A stretch of 64,000 nucleotides of DNA, from the NCBI RefSeq assembly GCF_000004075.3, contig NC_026659.2, positions 26,182,272-26,246,271 of the forward strand, in the 5' to 3' direction. The stretch comes from Cucumis sativus (Eukaryota; Streptophyta; Magnoliopsida; Cucurbitales; Cucurbitaceae). Under the pieces are notes generated by a model. That model ran no database searches. It saw nothing but the letters and a program-made list of their open reading frames with translations, and had not been told where the DNA came from. This document shows positions 1 to 13,213 of this stretch, in pieces; positions within the stretch are counted from its first letter, which is position 1, and each line of letters starts with the position of its first letter. The position numbers were made by a program, and so were the translations under genes.

Positions 1-29
1 TGGTTTCGGTTTTAACAGCCTGCGCTCAC

Positions 30-80
30 TTGGATGCACTAGACAAAGAGAATGGGCAAATGCTTATATAGAGAGGAAGG
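30..80 (-). promoter_or_regulatory. Probable core promoter of a minus-strand gene lying left of the window
   Basis: Read on the minus strand, positions 74-65 give CTATATAAGC, a good plant TATA box preceded by a pyrimidine-rich stretch. A start site would fall about 30 bases downstream, near position 40, and the gene would run off the left edge. Two TGGGCY site II-like motifs lie further upstream at 332-337 and 360-365, as is usual for constitutively expressed plant genes. No coding sequence of that gene is visible, so the gene itself is inferred. Confidence 0.4.
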
Positions 81-190
81 TCGGTTTTTACTTATAATCC
101 TTGAACTAATTGTTGTTACAAAAATTTAAAATTTATAAATTGATTTATTTAGGAATTTAGTTTATATAATTATAAGTTTTTAGTAAGGCT

Positions 191-254
191 TTTGTAAGCG
201 AAACACAGTTAAAGGTGTAAAATTTGTAAGCGAAACACAGTTAAAGGTGTAAAA
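191..254. repeat. Perfect 32-bp tandem duplication
   Basis: The 32-bp unit starting TTTGTAAGCGAAACACAG occupies 191-222 and is repeated without mismatch at 223-254. The identity of the copies suggests a recent duplication. It lies just upstream of the minus-strand TATA box at the left edge. Confidence 0.9.
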
Positions 255-260
255 TGACAC

Positions 261-281
261 CTTGCAAAAGGCTTTTGCAAG
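261..281. repeat. Near-perfect 21-bp palindrome
   Basis: CTTGCAAAAG and CTTTTGCAAG form 10-bp arms around a single central base. It directly follows the 32-bp duplication, whose last bases also pair (AAGGTGT with ACACCTT across 245-264). It could be a protein-binding palindrome or the end of a small inverted-repeat element. No target-site duplication is evident. Confidence 0.7.
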
Positions 282-3200
282 TACAAATTGATATTTTCCC
301 TTTTAAGAAAGAGGTATACGAGTGTTTGGGTTGGGCCTAAACAAAAGGTTCAAATAGTTTGGGCTGAACAAGCTGCATGTGCAAGTCTTGCTTTGTGCTC
401 TTATGGAGCTCAAACTTAACCACAAAACCAATCTAACAATTCAACATTCTAAGCAAAATGTTGTCATATAAATAGATAAGCTTATATTCATTTTTCAACG
501 ATGAAAATCAATTTAGTAAATCTTTAATATGTATCTTTTTCAATTTCTATGTGTTTATATCTCGTTATAAATTTGCAAAATGTTAATTTCTTGATCGTTT
601 TATTGAACAAAATTGTATACAACTAGAATGCTTTGTAATATAAGTTTATTAGTAAAGAAAATTAATTTGGGGAGTAAAAAGGAAAATTTTCCAAACTAAT
701 AAACATTTTATTTCTATTCTCTGTTGGTATTCTGTTTTTTGGATTTTTTTTTTCTTTTTGAAAAAATAAAATCTACAAAAACGTTGGTCTTAAAATATAT
801 ATATATGTAAAAATTTAGGGCACATTCCCTCATATTACATAGGTTTGTAATATACCCACCAAATTAATTGAATAAATAATTTCTTATTAAAAATAAATCA
901 TCCTTTATTATTGTAAAATTGAATGATCTCATATTATAGAATTATGATTTCATAGAATATCTTTCCATGAACTCTCAAATTGTCCTTAATTACCAATTGA
1001 TAAAGAGATTTTTAGTTCCTCAATCGCTTGATAAAGAGATTTTTAATTAAAATCAAGAAAATATGTTAAACCTTCAAATCATATTTAATTACCCATTAAA
1101 ATTTTTAAAAATGAAATAACTTGTATACGATTTTAAGAGAATTTTCTAATAGCAAAACTTAAAAGGTTGTACTGTCCAAATTTTGGCTTAATTTTTATGG
1201 TGAAGTTAGAGGATTAAATTAGCAAAGGCTTAATTAATCATTCTTATCCTTACTCAAAAAGTCAATGAAAATGTATAAAAATCTTTGTTACGCTAACTTG
1301 TATATATAATCAACTTTGCACGTTTACTCAATCATCTTTTTTCAACAAAGACACTCAATTCAAATTATTCAACTGGCCAACTCTCATATCAAGAAGATAT
1401 TTTCGAATCCAAAGTCTAACAACGGCATTCTTTTTCCAAATCAGCATAGATTTATACATACACACATACATGCATACATATATATATATAACTAAAATTT
1501 CTTTAAGAAAAAATATAATGTTTGTGAAAATGTTAATAAAAATAATAATATAGCTTTCGAAATGTCACACCTTACCACATGTCAATCATTCAACTATTTA
1601 AAAGGCGTCATCTACAAATATAAATTAATCTATATATATACACACACATAATATATATACATACGTGTGCGCGTTCAATTTCTATTGGTTTAGTTCTTTT
1701 TTATTTTTTATCTTCTTATTTTGTTAAGAAACTCATTAGAATCCTATATTTTAGCTTGATTTGAAATTAGCATTTAAATAAATATTGATAGTTTAATAGA
1801 TGCTTGAGTGTATTAATTATATTATATTTTAAAAATAGTGATTACTTTATTATATTAAATAAAAAATATATATCGTTATTATATATATTACAAAAAGAAT
1901 CGAGCAAATAATTATTTTAGAAAAGTTGAATAAATAATTACTTATTAGAGAAAATTCTACGATCAATTTACAACTATTTAAATATAAGAATTCAATTAAT
2001 GAATATGTATTGATGAAATTTTTGTTTTACACGTTTATGTTTTTAGATTGGATACCAAACATTTCTTACGTATATTAAATTTTCTTACAAACGAAATATA
2101 TGGTTATTGTTAAATTTGACTAAGTACTATTTATGATATAGCAATTTAATTTAAAATCAATTTTTTTATTATACATTTTTTTTTAAAAAAATCAACTTCT
2201 TTTCAATTAATATTTCTGAAGAGTATTTAAAATTCAACATATTTGAAAGATAGATTGACCATGAAAAGTTGCTTTCATAAAAGTAAAGACGAAATGGAAA
2301 AAGGAAGTATTAATAATACAAGGTGTTATTAACATATATCATTGTGGATAAGAAGGAAGCAAAATTCATCCATTAAATTATTTTTGGAATTTCTAAATGT
2401 GACGATGTTATAAACATTATTATTACTTATTAGGATACATTTTTTTCCCCAAAGAGACAAAAATAAAATAGATAATTAATACCAATAAATAGCCCCATTT
2501 TCAAGTCAATTCATCATATACTGAAAATTTAGGACAATAACAAACTTTTTTTTTTCTAATTTTTTTCAAATTTATCTACCTAATAATTTAATCCCTAAAT
2601 CTAAATAAATAAAAAGTAACTATCTAATCTCTCGTGAAAAATAATATAAGAAAGTATATGTCAATTTTTTATCTTGTATAAAAAGTATAAGAACTAAATT
2701 GTTGCGTATCAAAATTTAGAGACTCAATTGTTACAAATTTTAAAGTATTAGAATTAAATGGATTTTTTTTCCAAAAATACTCTTTTATAAATGTATATGA
2801 AATCTATGACTAATTAGAGATTAAAAGTTTATACCCTCTACTTTGTATAATATTCTTTTTATATATAATAGTAGGAAGTGAGGATAAACATGTATCAATT
2901 ATATGGAAGTATTTTTATTTTGTATTTAAGAAATAATTTCAAATATCTTAATAGATTTTTTTCAAAATTATAAAAATTGATAAACTATTTAATCTTCACA
3001 TATATATATTTATTCTTCCCACTAAATTACAACGTTGATGATGGACACATGTAAAGAATCACATGCATGTTACCTTATAAGCATGACAACTAAAATTGGA
3101 CTTTTCTCTTTGGATGCTTTCTTTCATTAATGATTTTATAGAGTATGGTTTTTTTTTAAGTTAATTATTAAAAAAAGAAAAAAAAAAACTCTCTTCTACA

Positions 3201-6200
3201 TGAAAAATGACAAAAAAAGAAAAAAGAAACGTTTTCAATTTCTCCGAATAGTGATGTGAAATTAATATACCAAAAAATTTTAAAAGACAATTTTTTCTGG
3301 GTGTTTCATGTTTTAAATTTAACAATATAATTATAGAAACAGATAATCAAAATTTCAACTTCTAAACGAAAATTTTATGTCAATTACTTACGTTCGTATT
3401 AGTAGCTAATTAGTTGTTTTGGAAAATTAAAAAATACATACATTTATAATAATTTGTTAGTATAAGATCTAAATCAGTCGTTATATTTATCACTTTAACG
3501 AAAATTATTAAAATTATTTATGAAAATAATATTTTTTAGATAATTGTTTTTTTAAAATGATTTAAACGTTTTGTTTTTCTACCAACAACACAGACTGATT
3601 TTCATTTTTCTACTCCCAAAACAAGATGGACATTCACTAATTTAATTAGGGATATATGGTAATATCATAATAAAATATTAATAGACATTTCTATATATAT
3701 ATTAAGTAATTTAATTAACAAATTTCTTTTAAAAACAAGTAAATTAGCCAATAAGCAATTTCACCATTTTTAAATATTTACTATTTTACAATAGAATCTA
3801 GGGTCCTCATACCATATATCTTTTTTATAAATTATTATTATTGATAATTTGGTCTAACATTATAAAGCCCAAAGTTAAGATAATATAAGAGAAAATAAGT
3901 TTTTTTTTTATGCTTGGATAAGAAAATTTTCATATTTCTAGAGGTCAAATCTCTATAAATATACCATATATATAATACTTTATATAAAAGGGAACTCCTT
4001 CTAACTTTATTTATTTTCGTTCATATCATTGACAAGTGAAAGTTCGGATGTCAAATCTACTCTTCATGTTGATGATTACATTAGAACGGCGTACAAAAAT
4101 ATCAATGAGAAATAAATTAAATCATAAAAGATCAAATCAAAAATGGGTAAAGAAAGGGGGAGAATTTTGCAGGTGTGAATGAAAGGAAAAAGGATCCTTA
4201 GAAGAAGGGGAATAGTGAAAAGGAGATTTGTGGGTTCAATGTGAATTGTGAGGTCCTTTCCATGAGTTTCTTGAGGAAGATGAGGTGAAAGTGATCAAAG
4301 CCCTTTACCTTTTCCATTCACATGTGCCCCTTGCCTTCAACCTTAATTTAATTTAATTAAACTATAACCCATCAATTTTCAACTAATTAATTACACATCA
4401 CATTGAAAACACTCTCTAATCTCTTTATTCTCATTGACACCTTCTTTTATTACATTTCCCATTGCCATTCACAATCAAAATTAAATAACTAAATAGTTTA
4501 ATATTTCAAATTCGGATGAGAGAGTAGTTCCTGAATTCAAGTAATATCAAACTTCTCAACAACACACTTGTAAAAAACTTTTAATTGTAACAAAAGTTTT
4601 AGTGTTAGAAAATTAATTTTACTTTCCTTTAAAGTCATAATATTTTATTTTAAGATGTTCATATTAAATTTTTCACGTCACTTAATTTAAAGTTAATTAT
4701 TGAATTAAATGATACATGGACGTTCATAAAAAATGGAAAGGCTCAATTTCAATTTCAATTACTATCCATTTTCTAAAACTCAAATGGATCAAAAGAACAT
4801 GCATGCACTCGTTCATAATTTTCGAAAGAAAAATGTTATTTAATTGAGCTTTATTTATTTTTTAACAAAAAATTAGGTAGAATTTCAATCCAATAATGAA
4901 TGGACAAATTTTAAGGCGGCTAAGGCCTTGATAAAAATGCTGAGGTGGAAGGATATATAATTCACATAAAGAATATATCATGAAGGAGAACATTACATAT
5001 ACATATGTTCTATATATTCTTGAAGAATGTTGACATTGTGTGTTGCCAATATCATGGATGAAGTAAGAATTAAATTGGAATAAAACTTTGTTTAATTCAA
5101 AATCTTAGCTTTTTCGTAACAACTATTCTTATGTAATTATGTCAACCAAGTTGTAGCAATATAAAAATTTTAATATCTCTCAACATATATATATATAGTT
5201 AAAACTAAACAGTAATTAATGTTGTGCATGTTAATTTAAAAGAATTTACCCCTACAACTTCCATTTAAAACAATTTTAAAATTGAAGATTTAAGACTTAG
5301 TTTCATTAAAACTTAACCCAAAAATCCAAATCTGAGTAATGGTTGTTATATATAACTTAAATTTAAAATTTAAAACCAACCCTATAATGGATAAATAAAA
5401 AAATCCAGCTTTTTTTTTTATAAGGTCAACACGTATTAATCTATAAATTCCAGATAATAGGATCCAAATCTAACTTCCAAATAATCGGCACCAACCTAAC
5501 CTTTTTGAATATTATTTCATAGATTAATTAATCAAATTCTTAATTTTGTTTAGCCTTTTTCAATGCTCACTTAAATTCCTTAAACGACACCGTTTTGTCC
5601 CAATTGGTTGCCCAAGCCCAAACGTTAGTCTATTGATATTAAAAATATCTTGTTCGACAGCGATTTCAAGAGCTTTAAGACCAATTAATTTTATAAAAAG
5701 GAAATTAAACTTTCCCTATTTTATAATTCTTTATTTTCTGAAAAAGAAAAATAGAAGTCTCTTTCATAATGTTTATCTTTGGGTTATTTGGTCAAACAAA
5801 TAAAAAGATCCGTCAACTCTAAGATTAAAGATATGATTCATAATAATGGGCTGTTTTTTTTATGATTAATACATGAATACCTACACTAATATATATATAT
5901 ATATATTTCATATTATATGTTTATATTATAATTGATTTATTTGAAATGAAGATGTATTAACTCCCCTAAAATCTTTATTTAAAAGATTTGGTTTATGAGA
6001 TCATTGCTATATTTAACATTGAAAACATGTGGAGGTAGATGAGTTAAGTTGATCATTGGACAAATGATGAATATCAATAATATTATTGGTAGAGTAAATG
6101 TTAAAAAAAATGGAGATAAACAAAATTATTATCTATTGCTAAGGTAGGTCTTTTAACTTTTTTAATTTAATTTTATGTATAGGATAATTAGTAAGTTGTC

Positions 6201-9200
6201 ATATTAATTAATTAGGACTGACTTGATAATATTTATTGATCAAATGAATGAATAAATAGATTGCATTGAAAAACAAGTAAAGAGACAAAAGTGTATAATG
6301 TAAACCAAATGTAAAAGTATGTAAAACATATATATATGGTTAAAACTTTTAAAAAGGATAAGCTAATATTTATTGAGAAAATTAATGCTATATTTTGATA
6401 CAAAGTATTTAATATAAGAAGATATTATTAAGTTGAAAAAGTGGGAAACTAATAATACAGCTTTGACATTTCAATTTTAATTTCTTTATACTTTTTTTAA
6501 AAGAAAAATAATGATATTCTATAAAATTAAAGAACAATTCTTAATTTTAAAAAGCGTGACATAATAAATAATAATACATATGGGACTTTTTGACCAATTT
6601 GTTAATTTCATTAATTAGTGATTTTTTCTTTACTATTATTATTTGACTTTACTTTGCTTTAGACAAAAATAAGATGATACAAATTACAAATACATGAATC
6701 ATTTTTTAACAAATGAAAATTAGGTTTTTCTTCATGGCATTCCTTTGTCATTACTTTCACATAAATAGAAATTGGATCTTCTTATTTTTATTTTTATTTT
6801 TTTAGAAAATCTAAAATTTCATTAACAAAATAATATTTAAAATTTTAAAAATAAAATTTCAAATATAACGAAATCAACCAAAACATAACATGAATAAAAT
6901 TTTAGATTATTTAGATATATCATTGTTTTCTTTTATTGACTAATAGATTGGCTTATCATTGGTGCATTTTTAATCCAAAAAATGAGATTTATTTACATAG
7001 ATAATGCACTTTCTAATTCCTCAATCAAATTAATTTATTTAGATGCAATCCCTAATTTCAACATTGTTCCCAAAATTTGAACTTAAATTGATTAACATTC
7101 TTTTCACTCTCTAAATTTATTAATCAATTTTAAAAATATTGGGTGATATATAGATTTGAAGGATTGAATTTTAAGATAAAATGTTAACCGATGAGATTTA
7201 TACAAGAATTTAATAAACATCAAATTTGAATTAATGAGCAAATAAAAAATAATATTTTTTTCAGAGTAAACCACTTGGAAAATAAGTTTTTTTTTTTTTT
7301 TTAATTATTTGATAGATTTTTGTAATATGTATTTAAATAATTTCATTTTTTTACTATATTTAAAAATACCCCATTTAATATGATTTCAAATTTTATTTTG
7401 ATAATTATGGTCACATTTCAATTATGGAATATATGATTACTAGATAACAATACATTAATAGGATACAATGTGAAAGAGTGAGATTCAATTTTGACAATTA
7501 TGATTTGTTATAGTAAATATATAAGATATATTAATCTCAAGACAATGCCACACAATACAAACATCATATGCTATATGACCAAATCTCATTTTCATTAATA
7601 CTTACTTTTGGCTTTTTACTTGAGACAAAATTAAAATATTAAATTTGTACAAATGCATGAATCTTAATTAATTTATTTCTAGTCATTAAGCTTTACATTA
7701 ATGACAAGAGATCTTCTTAATGACCAAACTCGACGTAAAATCCTGTCTTAATTCCAATACTATTGTCTCAATCCAATCAAGTTTTGTATCAAACTTGGAT
7801 ATATTCTCAATTAAATTCTCCATTTCTTTCATAATCTATATCAAATCCTTTTAATCTCTTATTTCATATGATAAAAGCGTTCTTCTACTATTTTCAATAT
7901 ATAAACACACCAAATGATTCTTATAATATATAGGTAACACAAAAATTAAGAAGAAAGGGGAATATAAGAAATAAATGTAATTATAAAATTTACCACGTGT
8001 TCGTTGAAAAATATATCAAAATATATCAAAGTAAATTTATCTCAATGATAACTAATATTGACTTTTTTGTTCTTCATTTTTCATAGTCTTTACATTAAAA
8101 ATAAAAAAGATAAATGATTTTTTAAAGATCAAAAGTTTGGTCTCCGATGTCGTGATTGGTTGTACTGAAAAAAAGAGATAAATGATTTAATCATATATAC
8201 TATCAAATAAGATATAATTAGTTTTTTAATATAATAAAAGTGATGGTCATAGAGATTTGAAAGTGAAACATTGATATTGTATAGCTAGGGTTAAAAAAGT
8301 TGTGGCATAGATTTGTTCATTTATTGATTCTCACCTAGACCTAGTTGATCTCCCATGATCATCTCCATTTTTGTTTCTTTGTCAAAAAAAAAAAAGGTAA
8401 ATAAGAAATAAGAAATAATAATTCTATGGTGCTATGAGATATTTAGTATTGGTTAGATTTCCTTTTGAATCAAATCATACATATTATATAGACCAAATTC
8501 TTTGAATTATATGCCTTTTCTTTCCCCTTTTAATTATATGATTGTACACCCATATATCATAGTCATGACATATATAGAAATGACTTTCTTTTATTGTCAA
8601 ATAGGTTTCACTTTTATAGGCAGCTCCATAACATTTTTTCATCCAAAAATGACATTACATTATTGGCTAGGGCTAGGGTTAGGGTGCATCTCAACTTTCT
8701 TCTAATTACAAAGCTTAAACTTTAATAACTTTTATATAAAAATTAAATTTTTTACCAAAAACAACTTCTTCTTTTTTTGTTGTTGTTAGAATTAATTTCA
8801 AATATAGCTTATAGTAAACAAGAAATGTATAATATTAGCAAATACGTATTGTGTTAAACAATTAGGTTTGATACTCCATTTTGAGAAAATCCATCTATCC
8901 CTTCCTCTTATAATTTGAAACAAATTTTGGAAATTAATCTATCCTTCATTCCTCTGTTTTAAAACAACTTTACAAAGTGACGTGGGATAATAAGATTCTA
9001 TCCGTGTCTATACATTAGAATAAATAGATTCATTAATATTTTTCTATATTTGAAACAATCGAATTTATAATCTACTATTAATGAATACTTTTATGTTGTT
9101 GGTCATAGATCATTAGGGTTATCCTTCCTTACATGCATTGTTCCTTTTCTTCTCTTTGGATTTGAGGTACAATCAATTTAAATTGACTCTATTAAAAGAA

Positions 9201-12150
9201 GTATATGATACGATTATTATAAGCCATATGCTCATGGTATGACATTCTCTCCACCCTTGTTTAATTAGTTCTTTTAGGTGGTTTGTTTATAACCTTATCA
9301 TTACCCTTAAATGGTAATCCATCGTTTTAAATTTTTAAATTTTTATGGATTAAAATGAAATTTGAAAAAAGAAAAAAAAGAATAAAAAGAAAGAATTAAG
9401 GAAAAAGACAACCTTTCTAGTCCTCCATTTTCAACATTTAAAGTGCTTTTGTGCCTAAGATATATTTTTTTTGTTTTCAAATTTTTAAAAATAGGTTTGG
9501 AAGGTTAATTAATGACTAATTTATTATTTATTTTAGATATTAACATGACATTTTAAATTTAAAATAATAATTACATAAGAAAATGAAAAGAGGGGAGACA
9601 TAAAAGTCGTTTATTTTAACTAGAATTATTGTAAATAGCTAAAAATATTTGCAAATTTCAAAATAATGTTTATTAGTACAATTTTATCCATGTCTATTAT
9701 CATAAATATAATTTGGTTTTCTTTCCTTTAGTGATTGATGATATAAAAGTTAAATGTATGTAATACTCAAAACCAAATATAAGAAAGTAGGTATTAGTTA
9801 AGGTTAGGGTTTGGTAAAAAAAGAAAAAAGTATATTGGGAAGGACGGTGTGGTGGGTCAATAAAAGGAAATTTGACTTGCTTTTACACTCCAATTTATTG
9901 ACTTGACTTGGATGAAAAAAAAGAAAGATTAATTTGGAGTTTTATTTTATTTTATTTTTTAATAAAAGAAAAGAAAAAAGAGAAAGAGAAAGAAAAAGAA
10001 AAAGAAAAAGAAAAGAAATGGAGTTTTTCCAAACCAAATCCCCTAATTTTTATAATTATATTCTTTGAGGTTCTCTTGACTCCTAATTTGGATTCCAATT
10101 TATGATCCTTCAAGTTGTGCAAATTTTATAATAATAGAACTTTCCACACACACACATATATCTTTTTCTTGCAATAATAATTAATTAATATATTTCTTTC
10201 TAATCTATTCAACACTCATTAGGCTTTCAAATTCTTCCATCTCTTTCACGTCCTATCTATCAATTTTTCATAACAAGATTTAATCACATAGGGGTTTGTG
10301 TAAAAAGAATAATCTATTGAAAGAATAAATTCCTATGTCAAACTGCTTCTATGTTCTCTATCTAAAGTGTTTCTTTTTTTCTTTTTTCTTTTGTTTGCAA
10401 GGGGACGAATTTGAATAAGAATCTTCAAAATTATATCACATAAAATTCAATCAAACATTTTTATTCGTTTTTTAGTTAAAAGTATTTGGAATACACAAAA
10501 TTCCAAACTCTTTACTGATTCTTTGTACCAACTAGACTATATATTTAGGTCCTTCAACACAATTAATACCAACTAGATTATATAATTCATTCTTTACCCT
10601 CTAAAAAGTCATTTTTTGATTCAAAGGAATCAATCATTTGATAAGTATTATTGTTATTATTGCACACAAATTTGGCAAGAAAAATGATTCAAACTGCATA
10701 CATTTTTTATTTGATCAATTATACATGGATGTAATAAAGAAAAGAAGCAAATGCTCAAAAGATTATATTTTTACAAGGCTCTGCTGGCCTTGGATGGGTG
10801 CTACTTTACTATTATTGTTTCTAGTCTCTCTATTTTTATGGTTTATTTTGGTCTACAATTTTCAATAACAAATATTGTCAAAGTTGATTATATATCCTAG
10901 TAATTAATTAAATTTTTCTTTACATTACTTATACACATTAGACATTAATACACTAGATGTTACATCATATATTATATAGTCATTAACCACAAGGGATTAT
11001 ATCAAATAAATTCAACTATACAACTAATAGACATGTGTGGTAAAAATAGTTGACAAAGCTCATATATTAGATAGTCTAATAAATTAAACCTCATCTCAAA
11101 ATAGGCAACTATCATCATACCAAATAAATGAAAACCATTGATTCTTAAGAGATTGTTTTTTGAAAAAATATGTTTAAAAAGTTTGAAATTTTCTATATAC
11201 AAAATGATTACATAATTAAAATACAGAGATGGGATGTGTGAAAGTATTAATTTAATAATTAGTGTGCAATGAAAACCAATAGAGTGTTACCATAAATTGT
11301 GGCACAGAAGGTATTGAGAGAAAGGTGCATAACTTTTGGGAAAATAATGCCCAAAACAAATAATTTAATGAAGCATAACCCACAAGATGGGGTGTAAGTG
11401 GCCATAATTATAAACTAACTTTAGTTTTAAAAGTATTTATATGGGAGGGTTTTGAGTAATACTTTACATGTAGTTAGATTATATACTCATGTATCTCTTA
11501 AATTAATCAATCCTTAAATCTAAGAAGAAAGTAATGTTGGAGAACTTTAATACATCTAAATTCTTGGTATTACAGTGATCTAACACCATCTTAAATCATT
11601 GATACCTAAAAGCTTATGAATTATATCATATAATATGATTTTAGAAAGACAAAGAAAAAGAGAGAAAAAAGAAAATAGGTTGCACAATAATAGGTGCAAT
11701 CTTTGAAATGCATTAATTTTCGTCGATCACAATAAAAAGAAGTAAAAAAAAAAAAGATTCTTACGTGACACCTTGTAGTTAAACGATATATAGATATTTG
11801 TTTATTTGAAATGTCTATATGTGTGAATTGTAATTGTAAAAGATAAAAAGAAGAAAAAGAAAATTAAATGTATCTAAATTAAATAGTTAAAAGTAGATGA
11901 TGTTTGAAATACACTCAAATAATTTTAGTGATTTTTTTGGGTTTAAGTGATGTGGGTCAAAGAAAGAAAAGGATACCCAAATTAAATTTTGTTTTTTGTT
12001 TTATTGAGTGGAGGGATTTGATGCTTCTATATCTACCTGTTTCTTTCTTCTCTTCTTTTATGCCAAACCCAAAGTAAACCCTTTTTTTAACACACAACAC
12101 ACAAAAGAATCCAAACTTAAGTTTCTCTCCTCCCCGTCCCTAACCCCATG
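282..12150. other. AT-rich intergenic desert without recognisable genes
   Basis: The stretch is dominated by A/T runs, short TA microsatellites (for example near 1480, 5890 and 3000) and degenerate dispersed repeats. Open frames here are short (up to 85 codons), low in complexity, and lack codon bias, splice-consistent continuation or similarity to any family I know. A GA-rich, slightly more complex block at about 4,140-4,340 and a telomere-like AGGGTTAGGG run near 8,675 are the only departures. No tRNA, rRNA or transposase signature was found. Confidence 0.6.
9961..10018. repeat. Purine tract, degenerate (GAAAAA)n
   Basis: About 58 bases of A and G on the plus strand with an irregular 6-bp period. 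It produces a spurious Lys-Glu open frame. It is a simple repeat, probably of no coding value. Confidence 0.8.
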
Positions 12151-12174
12151 TGCATCTCTCTCTCTGTCTCTCTC

Positions 12175-12378
12175 TATATAAGAGTGCCTTATAGAGAATT
12201 TTATTTATAAAGAAAAACATATATATTATTCTTTGTGGCAAAATGAAGTGGTTTAATTAATTAATTTTGTGAAGAATGGAAGTCATTTTCTCTTCTCTCT
12301 GATCTCTCTTTCTTATAATTTTTTTTTAATCTTTTGTCTCATATCCCTCCCTCGACCCTTTCTCCCTCTCCCTATAAA
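12175..12378 (+). promoter_or_regulatory. Candidate TATA boxes of the NPF4.6-like gene
   Basis: Two candidates precede the start codon. CTATAAA at 12372-12378 sits in a pyrimidine-rich context and would give a leader of about 65 bases. TATATAAG at 12175-12182 would give a leader of about 260 bases. The nearer one has the more typical CT-rich surroundings. Choosing between them needs 5' end data. Confidence 0.5.
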
Positions 12379-12469
12379 CTCTTGAAATCTCCCACTCCAC
12401 TTCTCCCCTCTCACTTCTCTTTACAATAACCAAAACCCATCATCACAAAAGAGCTTCTAAACCAATAAT

Positions 12470-12490
12470 ATGGTACTGTTTCTCTCCCTC

Positions 12491-12533
<43 letters not shown>

Positions 12534-13115
12534 TCTATTTCTATTCAAAATTTCATTCATCATTTATTCTAAATGGGTTTTGTTTCGTTTTGTTTTCTTG
12601 GTAGGAAATTGGTGATGATCATGGTCGAACTAATAGATGGGAAGGATATGTAGATTGGAGAAAGAAACCAGCTTTGAGAGGTCGCCATGGAGGAATCATT
12701 GCAGCATCTTTTGATTTGGGTATGATTAATGTTATTATGAAGTAATTATAAATTGAAACCCTGTTGGTTTTTAGAGGTTTGATTAATTGATTATTAATTA
12801 ATTATATTATGTATATATGTATGTATGTAGTTGTGGAAGTATTGGAGAATTTGGCGTTTTTAGCAAATGCAAGCAACTTGGTGATGTACTTATCCCATTA
12901 CATGCACTTTTCACCATCAAAATCAGCAAACAATGTCACAGATTTCATGGGAACAGCCTTCCTTCTTGCCCTTCTTGGTGGTTTCCTTTCTGATGCCTTT
13001 TTCACTTCTTATCATATCTACCTCATTAGTGCTGCCATTCAATTACTTGTAAGTTTTTTTTTCTTTTCTTTCCTTAATATTATTTAACTAAGAAGGAAGA
13101 TATTTTAATTTAATT

Positions 13116-13213
<98 letters not shown>

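Noticed and set aside
4140-4340. Imperfect inverted repeat (GTGTGAATGAAAGGAAAAAGG versus ATGTGAATGGAAAAGG on the other strand) as a microRNA hairpin
   Set aside because: The arms pair poorly beyond about 15 bases, the loop exceeds 100 bases, and neither arm matches a microRNA family I know.
5546-5803. 85-codon plus-strand frame
   Set aside because: Composition is AT-driven, with no domain, splice continuation or promoter context.
10638-10868. 76-codon frame with a hydrophobic end
   Set aside because: Poly-Ile/Leu/Phe codons follow from AT richness; no related family and no supporting signals.
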